Assembly: GCF_014650055.1 (NCBI RefSeq)
Contig: NZ_BMUF01000001.1
Coordinates: forward strand, 248,001 to 312,000
DNA from: Streptomyces malachitofuscus
GTDB taxonomy: Bacteria; Actinomycetota; Actinomycetes; Streptomycetales; Streptomycetaceae
Length of the DNA: 64,000 nt
Reading direction: 5' to 3'
The position numbers and the translations under genes were made by a program. The notes below the pieces were generated by a model. It did no database searches. It had not been told where the DNA came from and worked only from the letters and a program-made list of their open reading frames with translations. This document shows, piece after piece, positions 16,549-25,679 of the stretch; the first letter of the stretch is position 1, and every line of letters starts with the position of its first letter.

Positions 16549-18369
16549 GTGGCGCGCGACATCGCGGAACCCGGCGTCCCCACCACCCACCAGGGACTGA
16601 TCTCCTGGGTCAACGAGATCGCAGAGCTGACCCAGCCGGACAACGTGGTCTGGTGCGACGGCTCGGAGGCCGAGTACGAGCGCCTGTGCGAGGAGCTCGT
16701 GGCCAAGGGCACCTTCCGGAGACTCGACCCGATCAAGCGCCCCAACTCCTACTACGCGGCATCCGACCCCACCGACGTCGCCCGCGTCGAGGACCGGACC
16801 TTCATCTGCTCCGAGAAGGAGGAGGACGCCGGCCCCACCAACCACTGGAAGGCCCCCGCCGAGATGCGGGACATCTTCCAGGGCGAGAAGGGCGTCTTCC
16901 GCGGCTCCATGCGCGGCCGGACCATGTACGTCGTGCCCTTCTGCATGGGCCCCCTCGGCTCGCCGCTGTCCGCCATCGGCGTCGAGATCACCGACTCCGC
17001 GTACGTCGCCGTGTCCATGCGCACCATGACCCGGATGGGCCGCCCGGTCCTGGACGAGCTCGGCTCCGACGGCTTCTTCGTCAAGGCCGTGCACTCGGTC
17101 GGCGCCCCGCTGGAGCCCGGCCAGGAGGACGTCCCCTGGCCCTGCAACCAGACCAAGTACATCTCCCACTTCCCCGAGGACCGCGAGATCTGGTCCTACG
17201 GCTCCGGCTACGGCGGCAACGCCCTGCTCGGCAAGAAGTGCTACGCCCTGCGCATCGCCTCCGTCATGGCCCGCGACGAGGGCTGGCTGGCCGAGCACAT
17301 GCTCATCCTGAAGCTCACCCCGCCCACCGGTGAGTCGAAGTACGTCGCCGCCGCCTTCCCGTCCGCCTGCGGCAAGACCAACCTCGCCATGCTGGAGCCC
17401 ACCATCTCCGGCTGGACGGTCGAGACGATCGGCGACGACATCGCCTGGATGCGCTTCGGCGAGGACGGCCGCCTGTACGCCATCAACCCCGAGGCCGGCT
17501 TCTTCGGCGTCGCCCCCGGCACCGGCGAGCACACCAACGCCAACGCCATGAAGACCCTCTGGGGCAACTCGGTCTTCACCAACGTCGCCCTCACCGACGA
17601 CGGCGACGTGTGGTGGGAGGGCATGACCGAGGAGATCCCGGCCCACCTCACCGACTGGAAGGGCAACGACTGGACCCCCGAGTCCGGCACGCCCGCCGCC
17701 CACCCCAACGCCCGCTTCACCACGCCCGCCGCGCAGTGCCCGATCATCGCGCCGGAGTGGGAGGACCCCAAGGGCGTACCGATCTCCGCGATCCTCTTCG
17801 GCGGCCGCCGCGCCAGTGCCGTACCGCTGGTGACGGAGTCCTTCGACTGGAACCACGGCGTCTTCCTCGGCGCCAACGTGGCCTCCGAGAAGACCGCCGC
17901 CGCCGAGGGCAAGGTCGGCGAGCTGCGCCGCGACCCGTTCGCCATGCTGCCGTTCTGCGGCTACAACATGGGCGACTACATGGCCCACTGGATCGACGTG
18001 GCCAAGGACAAGGACCAGTCCAAGCTGCCGAAGATCTACTACGTCAACTGGTTCCGCAAGAACGACGAGGGCAAGTTCGTCTGGCCCGGCTTCGGCGAGA
18101 ACTCCCGCGTCCTGAAGTGGATCGTCGAGCGCCTGGACGGCAAGGCGGAGGGCGTCGAGACCCCGATCGGCGTGCTCCCGGCCAAGGCCGCCCTGGACAC
18201 CGACGGCCTGGAACTCTCCGACGCCGACCTGGACTTCCTGCTCACCGTCGACAGGGACGTGTGGCGCGAGGAGGCCGCCCTGGTCCCCGAGCACCTCAAC
18301 ACCTTCGGCGAGCACACGCCCAAGGAGCTGTGGGACCAGTACCGCGCGCTGGTGCAGCGCCTGGGCTGA
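16549..18369 (+). CDS. pckG: Phosphoenolpyruvate carboxykinase (GTP)
   Basis: The product is 606 residues, the usual length for the GTP-dependent enzyme, which converts oxaloacetate and GTP to PEP, CO2 and GDP at the start of gluconeogenesis. The diagnostic kinase-1a loop [13 protein letters not shown] carries the reactive Cys of the GTP class. Other landmarks are [18 protein letters not shown] (substrate/Mn site), GDDIAWMRF and [17 protein letters not shown]. The GTG at 16549 follows a TAGGAG site by about 6 nt; a longer open frame upstream has no support. It is monocistronic, bounded downstream by several hairpins. The homologous gene in S. coelicolor is SCO4979. Confidence 0.97.
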   Translation: MARDIAEPGVPTTHQGLISWVNEIAELTQPDNVVWCDGSEAEYERLCEELVAKGTFRRLDPIKRPNSYYAASDPTDVARVEDRTFICSEKEEDAGPTNHWKAPAEMRDIFQGEKGVFRGSMRGRTMYVVPFCMGPLGSPLSAIGVEITDSAYVAVSMRTMTRMGRPVLDELGSDGFFVKAVHSVGAPLEPGQEDVPWPCNQTKYISHFPEDREIWSYGSGYGGNALLGKKCYALRIASVMARDEGWLAEHMLILKLTPPTGESKYVAAAFPSACGKTNLAMLEPTISGWTVETIGDDIAWMRFGEDGRLYAINPEAGFFGVAPGTGEHTNANAMKTLWGNSVFTNVALTDDGDVWWEGMTEEIPAHLTDWKGNDWTPESGTPAAHPNARFTTPAAQCPIIAPEWEDPKGVPISAILFGGRRASAVPLVTESFDWNHGVFLGANVASEKTAAAEGKVGELRRDPFAMLPFCGYNMGDYMAHWIDVAKDKDQSKLPKIYYVNWFRKNDEGKFVWPGFGENSRVLKWIVERLDGKAEGVETPIGVLPAKAALDTDGLELSDADLDFLLTVDRDVWREEAALVPEHLNTFGEHTPKELWDQYRALVQRLG

Positions 18370-18385
18370 CGCCCGAACAGAGACC

Positions 18386-18446
18386 CCGCGGCCGGTCGGT
18401 ATGAGGATGCCCTGACCAGCGATCGTCACGCCACGACCGGCCGCGG
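18386..18446. terminator. Inverted repeat after PEPCK
   Basis: Perfect 13-bp arms CCGCGGCCGGTCG (18386-18398) and CGACCGGCCGCGG (18434-18446) flank a 35-nt loop 16 nt after the PEPCK stop. It is the first of three repeats between PEPCK and the convergent VWA gene. Confidence 0.55.
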
Positions 18447-18461
18447 AACACACCGGCGGGG

Positions 18462-18483
18462 CCCCGCACAACGGCGTGCGGGG
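18462..18483. terminator. Second hairpin between PEPCK and VWA gene
   Basis: Perfect 8-bp arms CCCCGCAC (18462-18469) and GTGCGGGG (18476-18483) with a 6-nt loop. The 18370-18699 gap otherwise shows no coding sequence. Confidence 0.55.
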
Positions 18484-18597
18484 TACGGGCCCGTCACCGC
18501 CCCCTCCGTCCGCCCCGACGGAACCCGGCGGCGACCGGCCCACCCCCGCCCACTGCGGCACGGCCCACCCAGAGGGCTCACGAACGTGCCGATGCAT

Positions 18598-18644
18598 GAC
18601 CGAGCGCTCCGGCCGGCACCCACCGTCGCCCGGAGCGCTCGGTC
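18598..18644. terminator. Third hairpin, terminator of the VWA/MoxR operon
   Basis: Perfect 15-bp arms GACCGAGCGCTCCGG (18598-18612) and CCGGAGCGCTCGGTC (18630-18644) with a 17-nt loop, 56 nt past the stop of the minus-strand VWA gene. It can act on both strands. Confidence 0.7.
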
Positions 18645-18699
18645 GTTCACTGCGCCGGGCCGCTCTCCGCGACGGACGTCCGGACACGCGCAGGTCCGC

Positions 18700-20322
18700 T
18701 CAGATCACGCGGAACAGGTCGGCCGTGGTGTGGACGTCCGCCAGATCGTCGATGGTGCGGAGGTTGTCGCACAGGGACTCCAGGACCGAGCCGGACGCGG
18801 TGGCGGCGTCCGGGGTGGCGATGGCGACGCCGAACAGGCGGAAGCCCAGGCGGTGCTTGGCGTCGTTCCAGGCGCGGGTCCACCGCTCCGTGACCTCGCA
18901 GGCGTCGTCGGTGATCAGAACGATGTCCCCGCGCCCGCGGGCCGTGTCGTCGAACTCCTCCTCCAGCAGCCCGGCGGCCGTGCTCAGCGGACGCTGGAAG
19001 TCGGTGCCGCCGCCGAGGAAGGTCTCCGCGAAGTCGAGGACGTCGGTGATCCCGGCCGGCCGGTCGCCCGGGAAACGGAAGACGCGGATCTTGTCGGCGG
19101 CGGAGAACAGGATGCCGACGAAGTCCCGGCCGGTGTGCCGGGCCTGGTCGAGCAGGGCCAGTGCGCACGCCTTCGACCACGCCTCCCGGGTGATCCCGCC
19201 GGGCCCCTCCGCGTACATGGAGTGCGAGGTGTCCACGCACGCGATGACGGCACCGCGACCGATGCTCTGCTCGCCCCGGGTGTCGTAGAGCATCAGCTCC
19301 CCGGCCGCGTACCGCGCGGCGAACACCGCGCGCAGTTCCGGTACCCCGAGAACCGCCAGTTCGGAAGGGATGACCCGGGACAGGTCGTCGCCGAGGGTGA
19401 CGCCGACCAGTTCCCCCGTGGCGTTCTCCACCTTCCGGGCCCGCTCGCCGTCGGCCATCTGCCGGAAACGGCCGATCAGTTCGGCCCACCGGGCCAGCCG
19501 ACCGCCGCGCAGCCGCTCGGCCAGCCGGGCACGTTCGTCGAACGGCATCCGTTCCAGTTCACCGGCACCGACGCCCCACGCCCGCATCAGCGCCGCCTCC
19601 TGCCGGACTGCCTCCGCCGCCGTCGCCGTCGCGTTCCGGGCGGCGGCACGGATGCCGGGGAGGGCCGCCGCGAGGGCCTGGGCGGCGGCCCGGGCCTCCT
19701 GCCGGGCGGCGGCCTCGGCGGCTTCCGCCGCCTCGATCGCCCGGCGTACGGCGTCGGCGACCGGGGCGGGAACGGTGCCGTCCGGGCCGGCCTCCTCGGC
19801 GGCCTGCCGGAGCGCCTCGCTCACGGCGGTCGCGGTGGTCACGGCGTCCTGCTGGGCCCGGTCGGCCTGCCCTGCCCGCTCTCGGGCGTCCCGGGAGCGT
19901 TCCAGGAGCCCGCGCAGTGCGGAGGCCTGGGCGAGTACGGCCATGGCGGCCGCGTAGGAGTCGCCCGCCGTCTCCCGGTGCAGTGCGGCGAACTCCGGTG
20001 ACTGCAGCAGTGCGGCGACGACCTGGTGGTTGACCAGGTGGGAGGGGGCCAACTCCAGACGGCCGCGCAGCCGGGGGACGGCCTGGTAGGCGGCGAGGAA
20101 CACGTCGGCCAGCAGGTCGGTGGTGTGCGGGTGGCGCGGGTCCAGCTCGGCCGCCAGCTCGCGCAGCCCCGCCGACTGCTCGTACACGTCCCGCCAGGCG
20201 ACCCGGTCGAACGGGCCCGCGACCACGGCCGCCGTGTGCCGTGCGGCAGTGGCGGCGGACACGGACAGCCACTTCCCGGAGCGGCCCGCCAGCTCGTCCA
20301 GTCCGCTGTGCCTCTCACTCAC
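18700..20322 (-). CDS. VWA-domain protein, ViaA/CoxE-like partner of MoxR ATPase
   Basis: The product is 540 residues. The N-terminal 290 or so residues are helical and Ala/Arg/Glu-rich, with a likely coiled coil. A von Willebrand A domain follows (about 350-520) with an intact MIDAS-like motif: VIACVDTSHSMYAE (DxSxS variant, DTSHS), GGGTDFQRPL (the Thr) and LITDDACEV (the Asp). It is transcribed 9 nt behind the AAA+ gene. The pairing matches RavA-ViaA and similar MoxR-VWA systems that act as chaperones for metalloenzymes or membrane complexes. The target is unknown. Confidence 0.85.
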   Translation of the reverse strand: MSERHSGLDELAGRSGKWLSVSAATAARHTAAVVAGPFDRVAWRDVYEQSAGLRELAAELDPRHPHTTDLLADVFLAAYQAVPRLRGRLELAPSHLVNHQVVAALLQSPEFAALHRETAGDSYAAAMAVLAQASALRGLLERSRDARERAGQADRAQQDAVTTATAVSEALRQAAEEAGPDGTVPAPVADAVRRAIEAAEAAEAAARQEARAAAQALAAALPGIRAAARNATATAAEAVRQEAALMRAWGVGAGELERMPFDERARLAERLRGGRLARWAELIGRFRQMADGERARKVENATGELVGVTLGDDLSRVIPSELAVLGVPELRAVFAARYAAGELMLYDTRGEQSIGRGAVIACVDTSHSMYAEGPGGITREAWSKACALALLDQARHTGRDFVGILFSAADKIRVFRFPGDRPAGITDVLDFAETFLGGGTDFQRPLSTAAGLLEEEFDDTARGRGDIVLITDDACEVTERWTRAWNDAKHRLGFRLFGVAIATPDAATASGSVLESLCDNLRTIDDLADVHTTADLFRVI

Positions 20323-20331
20323 CGCGCCGCC

Positions 20332-21528
20332 TCAGAGCTGGGCCTGCACCATGCTCGCGTCCATACCGAGGGCCTCGGTGAGGACGCGGGCGCGGACGGC
20401 GCGCTGACGGCCGGTGACCCGGTCGATGGCGGCGGTGGAACGACCCGCGTTCGCCGCCTCCTCGCGCAGCTTCTCCAGCCGCTTCCCCGCCAGGGCGAGT
20501 GTGCCGTGGGCGTTCTTGATGACCCACTCGCTCAATGCCTCCCTGGACTGCCCGGCCATGGCGTCGAGCTGCGCCTCCAGCTCCTCGATGGTGTCCGCCA
20601 GATCGAGCGCCTCCTTGGCGTCCGGGTTGACCAGGTGCAGCACCTCCCGCTCGACGAGCGGGCGTTGGGCGGGGGAGTCCCACAGCACATGCGTCAGCAC
20701 CGACAGATCGGTCTCCGCCACCGCCGTACGCCCGTCGAGGTAGGCGGACGCCTGGAGCAGGCCCACCGCCTGCCGCCACCGGCGGTCGGAGGCGACGAGC
20801 TCCTTGCGGCGCAGCGCGGCCCGCAGCGTCACCACCGCGTCCACGATCACGTCGGGCACGTCCACGGCCGGGACACCCTCGGTCACCGCGTGCCGCAGCG
20901 CGGCCAGCTCCACGGTGGTCGGGGGCTCCGGTGCCGCGGGGCCGCCGACGGCGGAACGCACCAGGGCGGCGAAGTTCGAGGGGTCCTCCAGATACCCGAC
21001 CTCGATCCGGACCAGCAGCCGGTCGTAGATCGCGGCCGAATCCTCCCCGTCCGGCAGCTCGTTGCTCGCGGTGATCGCCCCGATCAGCGGGCAGCGGATC
21101 GGGGCCCCGCCGTTCTCGGGGTGGTAGATCCGCTCGTTGAGGTAGCCCAGCGTTTCGTTGAGCGCGGCCGTCGAGCACTTGAAGATCTCGTCGATGAACG
21201 CGACATGCGCGGTGGTCGCCCGCCCGTCGTACACCTGCCGGTACTCGCCCCGGGCCAGCGCGGCCACGTCGATCGGGCCGAACATCCGCGTCGGCGCGGT
21301 GAACTTCGACAGCAGGATCTCCCAGTACGCGGCACCCTCGATCCGGCCCGTCAGCTCCCGCGCCAGCTCCGACTTCGCGGTCCCGGGCGGTCCGAGCACC
21401 AGCGAGTGCTGCCCGGCCAGCAGCGTCACCGCGAGCGTCCGTACGACGTCCGCCCGCTCGTAGAAGCGCTCCGACAGCTCGTCGCAGATCGCGCGCAGCC
21501 GCTGGGCCGTGTCCCGCCCGTCGTCCAT
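20332..21528 (-). CDS. MoxR-family AAA+ ATPase (RavA-like)
   Basis: The product is 398 residues. The AAA+ module (about 30-230) has Walker A GPPGTAKSELA, Walker B VAFIDEIFK, sensor 1 GAITASNELP and the MoxR-typical PTRMFGPID and NGGAPIRCPLIGA stretches. The second half is the helical lid and a RavA-like extension. GAGGAGAGGG sits right before the ATG. It is the first gene of a two-gene operon with the VWA protein. MoxR ATPases use ATP to remodel partner complexes; the client here is not visible in the neighbourhood. Confidence 0.88.
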   Translation of the reverse strand: MDDGRDTAQRLRAICDELSERFYERADVVRTLAVTLLAGQHSLVLGPPGTAKSELARELTGRIEGAAYWEILLSKFTAPTRMFGPIDVAALARGEYRQVYDGRATTAHVAFIDEIFKCSTAALNETLGYLNERIYHPENGGAPIRCPLIGAITASNELPDGEDSAAIYDRLLVRIEVGYLEDPSNFAALVRSAVGGPAAPEPPTTVELAALRHAVTEGVPAVDVPDVIVDAVVTLRAALRRKELVASDRRWRQAVGLLQASAYLDGRTAVAETDLSVLTHVLWDSPAQRPLVEREVLHLVNPDAKEALDLADTIEELEAQLDAMAGQSREALSEWVIKNAHGTLALAGKRLEKLREEAANAGRSTAAIDRVTGRQRAVRARVLTEALGMDASMVQAQL

Positions 21529-21590
21529 GTCCCTCTCCTCGCGTGTGACGCCCTGTGGGGCACTGCCGTGACGGCCGTTTCCCCCCGAAA

Positions 21591-22397
21591 CTACGCCAGC
21601 AGGGCGCGCAGCCGCCCGGGAGGGAGTCCCGCCGCACGGCGGACGGCGCGCGTCATGTGGGACTGGTCGGTGTAGCCGAGCTCCGTCGCCAGGCCCGCCA
21701 GGTCCCGCTCGCCCTCGGCGAGGCGGTCCAGCACGCGGGCGAGGCGCAGCCGCTCGCGGTGCGCTGACAACGTGCTCCCGGTGACGGCGGTGAAGACCCG
21801 GCTCAGATGGTGCGGCGACGCCCCCACGGCCCGGCCCAACGCGGCAAGTCCCAGCGTCGGTTCGGCGGCCAGCGCGGCACGCGCGTCGTCGGCCAGACGC
21901 CGGCGCGCGGCGGCGGAGGCGGGCCGGCCGGAGGCGACGCGGGCGGGCGCGAGCCGTGCGAGGACCCCGGCCGCGAGGCGGACCGTGTGCTCACCCAGCT
22001 CGAAGGAGTCATCGCCCCTGCGGGCGAGGGAGAGCAGCACACGGTGCGCGAGCACCAGCTCCGGCGTCACCATCACGAGCCCTTCCGGGACCGTGGGATC
22101 ACCGCCCAGCAACTCGGCGACCCGGGGCTCGGAGAGGACGATCTCGGTGTACGCGTCCGGACCGAGCGGATGCGCGAACTGCTGCTCGGCGCCGAGCCGT
22201 TCGACGTACACGGCGCCCGCGTCCAGCACCTGCTCCACCCCGTCGACCCGGGCCCGCAGCACCCCGTCCCGGAGCAGCACCAGCCCGAACACCGGAGCCG
22301 GCCGGGGCGGCGACCAGCCGTGCGCGATGCTGCCGCAGCGCACGTCGGCGAGCAGGACGTCGTCCTCGCACAGGTGCACCCGTCGGTCCCCGGCCAT
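21591..22397 (-). CDS. AraC-family transcriptional regulator
   Basis: The product is 268 residues. An N-terminal cupin-like sensing domain (about 1-150) is followed by a double AraC helix-turn-helix at about 165-265, with LGLAALGRAVGASPHHLSR, then DLAGLATELGYTDQSHMTR and a closing RRAAGLPPGRLR. The ATG at 22395-22397 is chosen at the beginning of the domain. It is divergent from the metallo-beta-lactamase-fold gene, with 141 nt between the starts, which suggests that it controls that gene. Confidence 0.88.
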   Translation of the reverse strand: MAGDRRVHLCEDDVLLADVRCGSIAHGWSPPRPAPVFGLVLLRDGVLRARVDGVEQVLDAGAVYVERLGAEQQFAHPLGPDAYTEIVLSEPRVAELLGGDPTVPEGLVMVTPELVLAHRVLLSLARRGDDSFELGEHTVRLAAGVLARLAPARVASGRPASAAARRRLADDARAALAAEPTLGLAALGRAVGASPHHLSRVFTAVTGSTLSAHRERLRLARVLDRLAEGERDLAGLATELGYTDQSHMTRAVRRAAGLPPGRLRALLA

Positions 22398-22538
22398 GCG
22401 GCCATCGTAGGAGCCGCGCCCCTTGCCCCGCCCTGTGCGAACCGGACACGAACGTACAAGCGCCCCCGGCCCGATCCCTCGCACCATGACGGCGGTCAGC
22501 CACCGAGACCGAACCCGAGATCATCACAGGGGCACACC

Positions 22539-23492
22539 ATGACCCGACACCTCGCTCCCACCCGCCGCGGAGTCCTGCGCGGCGCCGCGGCCGTCGGCGC
22601 CGGCACGCTCGCCGCATGGGCCGGCGGCACGCAGACTGCCGTCGCCTCCCACCACCGCACCGGCACCCCACGCGTCATCACGCGCCACGCGGGCCCCTAC
22701 GAGGTGATGGCGCTCCTCGACGCCCACGGAATCTTCCCCGGCACACAGCAGGGCGTCTTCCCCGACGCGACCGACGCGGACTGGGCATACGCGCGGCGGC
22801 TCGACCCGGCGGCCTTCGGCCCGGACGGCACCTGGGAACTCGACTTCCGTTGCTACGCCGTCCGCAGGCCCGGCGGCCGCATCACCCTCGTCGACACCGG
22901 CATCGGTCCCGCCGGCAGCCCCGCGTCGGACTGGGCCCCGGTGCCTGGCCGCCTGCCGTCGGTCCTCCGGCACGCGGGCATCGAGCGCGACGACGTGGAC
23001 ACGGTGATCCTGACCCACCTCCACGAGGACCACTTCGGCTGGGCGGTCGACCCGACGGGCACCCCGATGTTCCCCAACGCCCGCCACGTGGTCCAGCGCA
23101 CGGAGATCGCGGCCCTGGACGCCGGCGACAGCGCCCTGTCGTACGTGGTCGAGCCCCTGCGCCGGACCGGACTGCTGCACCCGGTCGACGGCCGGGTGAA
23201 GGTGCAGGGCCGCCCGGGCCGCGCGGGGCTGACCGCCGTACCGACGCCCGGCCACACCCCGGGCCACCAGTCCGTTCTCGTCGACGGCGGCCGGCACGGC
23301 ATCATGATCACCGGTGACGTCCTGGTCCACGCGGTCCAGCTGGCCGCACCGGACGTCGCCTACCGCCTCGAGGACGACCCGACCACGGCCCGCCGCACCC
23401 GCCACGCCCTCCTGGCCGACGCCCGCGACCACGGCCACCTCCTGGCCACGGCCCACCTGAACCACACGTTCCTCCGCGTCGGCCGGAGCTGA
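22539..23492 (+). CDS. Tat-exported metallo-beta-lactamase-fold hydrolase
   Basis: The product is 317 residues. The N-terminus carries a twin-arginine signal (TRRGVLRGAAAVGAGTLAAW). The metallo-hydrolase core has the zinc motif THLHEDHFGW (HxHxDH), a third His in TPGHTPGHQS, the bridging Asp in MITGDVLVHA and a last His in ATAHLNHTF. This is the general MBL superfamily that includes lactonases; the exact substrate is unknown. It starts with ATG after AGGGGCAC. It is likely controlled by the divergent AraC protein. Confidence 0.88.
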   Translation: MTRHLAPTRRGVLRGAAAVGAGTLAAWAGGTQTAVASHHRTGTPRVITRHAGPYEVMALLDAHGIFPGTQQGVFPDATDADWAYARRLDPAAFGPDGTWELDFRCYAVRRPGGRITLVDTGIGPAGSPASDWAPVPGRLPSVLRHAGIERDDVDTVILTHLHEDHFGWAVDPTGTPMFPNARHVVQRTEIAALDAGDSALSYVVEPLRRTGLLHPVDGRVKVQGRPGRAGLTAVPTPGHTPGHQSVLVDGGRHGIMITGDVLVHAVQLAAPDVAYRLEDDPTTARRTRHALLADARDHGHLLATAHLNHTFLRVGRS

Positions 23493-23518
23493 CCACGCAT
23501 GACGTATACGGTCCTGGC

Positions 23519-24229
23519 GTGAATCTTTTCGACGCCGACCGGCTTCGGCTGCTGGAAGCCCCGCCGCTCCGGCTGTCCCCGGAGGAACAGCGCGCCATGG
23601 ACGACGCCTGGGACGCCGCGGTGCGGGCCAACCCCGCCCTGTTCGACGGACCGGTGGCCGGGTGCACGAGCCTGGTGCATGACGAACGCGACGGCCTCGT
23701 CCTGACCTGGGTCCGGGCCACGTACCGGTACTACGTCCCGCGCAGGCTGGACGGCGTGACCGTACGGCTGCCGTCCCTGTTCGTGTCGGTCGTGCAGCCG
23801 GCGGACGACGGGCGGCTGCTGGTGGGCCGGATGGCGCCCTGGACGACCTCACCCGGGCGCTGGCAGCTCCCCGGCGGCTCGGTCGAGCCCCCGCCGGACG
23901 GCGCACCCCTCGATTTGACCGCCCTGCGCCACCACGCGGCCCGCGAACTGGCCGAGGAGACCGGCGTCGACACCCCCGCCGACGACCTCACCCCCTGGCA
24001 GGTCACCCGGCAGACCAACGGCAGCGTCGGCATCCTGTTCCAGGCCCCGCCCCGCCCTGCCGCCTGGCTGCACGCCCGCCACGTGACCCTCACGGCGACC
24101 GAGCACGCCCTCGGCCGCACCCCGGAACTCGACCGGCTCGCCCTCGTCGGCTCCCCGGCCGACCTGACGGACCTCACCGGCCCGCACGTCTCCTACCTGG
24201 CCCCGGTCCTCCGCCGTCACGCCCGGTGA
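23519..24229 (+). CDS. Nudix hydrolase
   Basis: The product is 236 residues from a GTG at 23519, 26 nt after the MBL gene. The C-terminal half holds a Nudix box: LPGGSVEPP, then HHAARELAEETGV. There are about six extra residues between the GGxxE part and the REL.EE.G part compared with the usual spacing. The N-terminal 100 residues are distinctive and I cannot assign them. Nudix enzymes cleave nucleoside-diphosphate-linked substrates; which one is not predictable. It may be co-transcribed with the MBL hydrolase. Confidence 0.75.
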   Translation: MNLFDADRLRLLEAPPLRLSPEEQRAMDDAWDAAVRANPALFDGPVAGCTSLVHDERDGLVLTWVRATYRYYVPRRLDGVTVRLPSLFVSVVQPADDGRLLVGRMAPWTTSPGRWQLPGGSVEPPPDGAPLDLTALRHHAARELAEETGVDTPADDLTPWQVTRQTNGSVGILFQAPPRPAAWLHARHVTLTATEHALGRTPELDRLALVGSPADLTDLTGPHVSYLAPVLRRHAR

Positions 24230-24405
24230 CGTGCGCGTCGGGGTGAGACACGGTCAGCCGCGCCGACTCACCGGAAGGACCGCCGCCGGGTCGCAACGCT
24301 TCGGGCAGGCGGAGGGCGTCGTGTGCCGACCGCTCTGGGCTCAGTCGATGCGGTCGCTCAGGCCCAGCACCTCGGGGGAGTCACCCGGAAAGCCGCTGGG
24401 CATAC

Positions 24406-24651
24406 CGGGCACGTGGACGGCTCCAGGACCTGTACGAGATGGGCGACACCCAGGGCTGCGTCCCCTTCCCGCAACCGGGAGGCCTGCTCCCCTGGGCGGA
24501 GTCGCAGTCGGGGGACTCCTTCTGCTGGAGGACGAGTTCCGCGGATCCGGACACATGGCCGGTGGTCGTGCGCGGAGACAACGGAGACTGGTCGGGGTTC
24601 CCGGTCGGCGCCGTCGATTTCCTGACCCGCGTGTACCGGCGAGCCGTCAGC
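24406..24651 (+). pseudogene. Fragment of a SUKH (SMI1/KNR4) immunity-type protein
   Basis: The frame encodes about 80 residues matching the C-terminal half of streptomycete SUKH proteins: RLQDLYEMGD, VPFPQPGGLLPWAESQSGD, FCWRTSSADPDTWPVVVR and FPVGAVDFLTRVY. No SUKH N-terminal half is visible upstream (24230-24405 shows no coding signal in any frame), and the frame runs on into unrelated sequence to a stop at 24837. It therefore looks like a 5'-truncated remnant. Other SUKH genes lie at 26586 and 29095, so this is probably debris of toxin-immunity turnover. Confidence 0.6.
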
Positions 24652-24837
24652 ATGTCGTCCGCCCATCCGCGTTGCTCATGGCCACCGTGGCCGGCGAGGC
24701 CGCCCTCCAGTGACGTTCTTGCCGCCGAGTGCGCAGAAAGAATCATGAACGCCATGGAACTGCTCCCCCGGGCCGACGACCGCGGACGGCCCGGTGACGG
24801 TGCCGGGGCGGTCCGCCGAGCGCGAGGGCGTGCCTGA

Positions 24838-25596
24838 GTGTTCCGCACTTCCCTGCGTTCCTGGCTGATCCTCGCCGTGCCCGTCGTGGGTCTGCTGGTA
24901 CTGACCTACTCCGCCACCACGCCCGGGCCGCGCGCAGCCGTGGACTGGCAGGCCGCCACCGAGCCGTTGCGGGACCGTCCGCTCTCCTCCGGCGGTACGG
25001 CCCAGCTCTCGAAATGCGGCGTGAACGAATGGCCGCGCCCGGAACCACGGGGGAAGGGCGAACGGAGCAAGGATCCCCAGCTGGTGCTCAGGAGTTCGGG
25101 CTACCACGACCCGGGGCCGAAGACGCCGGGTGAACCCCGCTTCACCGTCCACGCGGCCATCCGGGCGGGCGACCGCCACCTGGTGCTCGACGCACCCGTG
25201 GGTGAAGGCAGCGTCACGCTCGACCTCTACGGCCCGCACGGTGAGGGCGTCCGCGCATCCGCCCGCGGTCTCACCGCGACCGTCGTGGACGGCGGTTTCA
25301 TGGGCAAGCCGGTGGACATCCCGGAGTCCGGCCGTTTCTGGATCGAGCCGGGCGAGGAACTGCTCCTGGAGGTGGAGTTGCCCGCCGGAGCCGTGTGTCC
25401 GGGCCGCAGCCTGCTCGACGTCAACAGTTGCTCGCCCGAGCACACCAACGACGCCGCGGACTGCCCGGTGCTGACGCTCACCCTCACCGACCCGGCGATC
25501 CGCGCGTACCGTGCCGGGACGACCGACGACACCGCCGGATCCTTCAGCGACCGGCTGGTGGCGGTTTCCATGGAACTGGACGCCTCCCGGGTGTGA
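24838..25596 (+). CDS. Hypothetical membrane-anchored protein
   Basis: The product is 252 residues from a GTG directly after the stop of the fragment frame. An N-terminal hydrophobic helix (about 8-28, WLILAVPVVGLLVLTYSATT) anchors or exports it. The rest is a beta-rich extracytoplasmic domain with a few cysteines (SKCGV, GAVCPGRS, NSCSPEH, ADCPVL) that could form disulfides. I recognise no family. It sits among SUKH genes and envelope proteins of the toxin region. Confidence 0.7.
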   Translation: MFRTSLRSWLILAVPVVGLLVLTYSATTPGPRAAVDWQAATEPLRDRPLSSGGTAQLSKCGVNEWPRPEPRGKGERSKDPQLVLRSSGYHDPGPKTPGEPRFTVHAAIRAGDRHLVLDAPVGEGSVTLDLYGPHGEGVRASARGLTATVVDGGFMGKPVDIPESGRFWIEPGEELLLEVELPAGAVCPGRSLLDVNSCSPEHTNDAADCPVLTLTLTDPAIRAYRAGTTDDTAGSFSDRLVAVSMELDASRV

Positions 25597-25679
25597 GCAG
25601 GAGCGCGCACAGGGCCGGCCACTGACGCCGACCGGCGTGCGGGCGATGAGTTCGGGCGGTGGAGGGAGTCTGCCGTGTC

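Noticed and set aside
24231..24713. A 160-codon frame over the SUKH remnant
   Set aside because: A different frame of the same stretch carries SUKH motifs; this one shows none, so the region is called a fragment instead.
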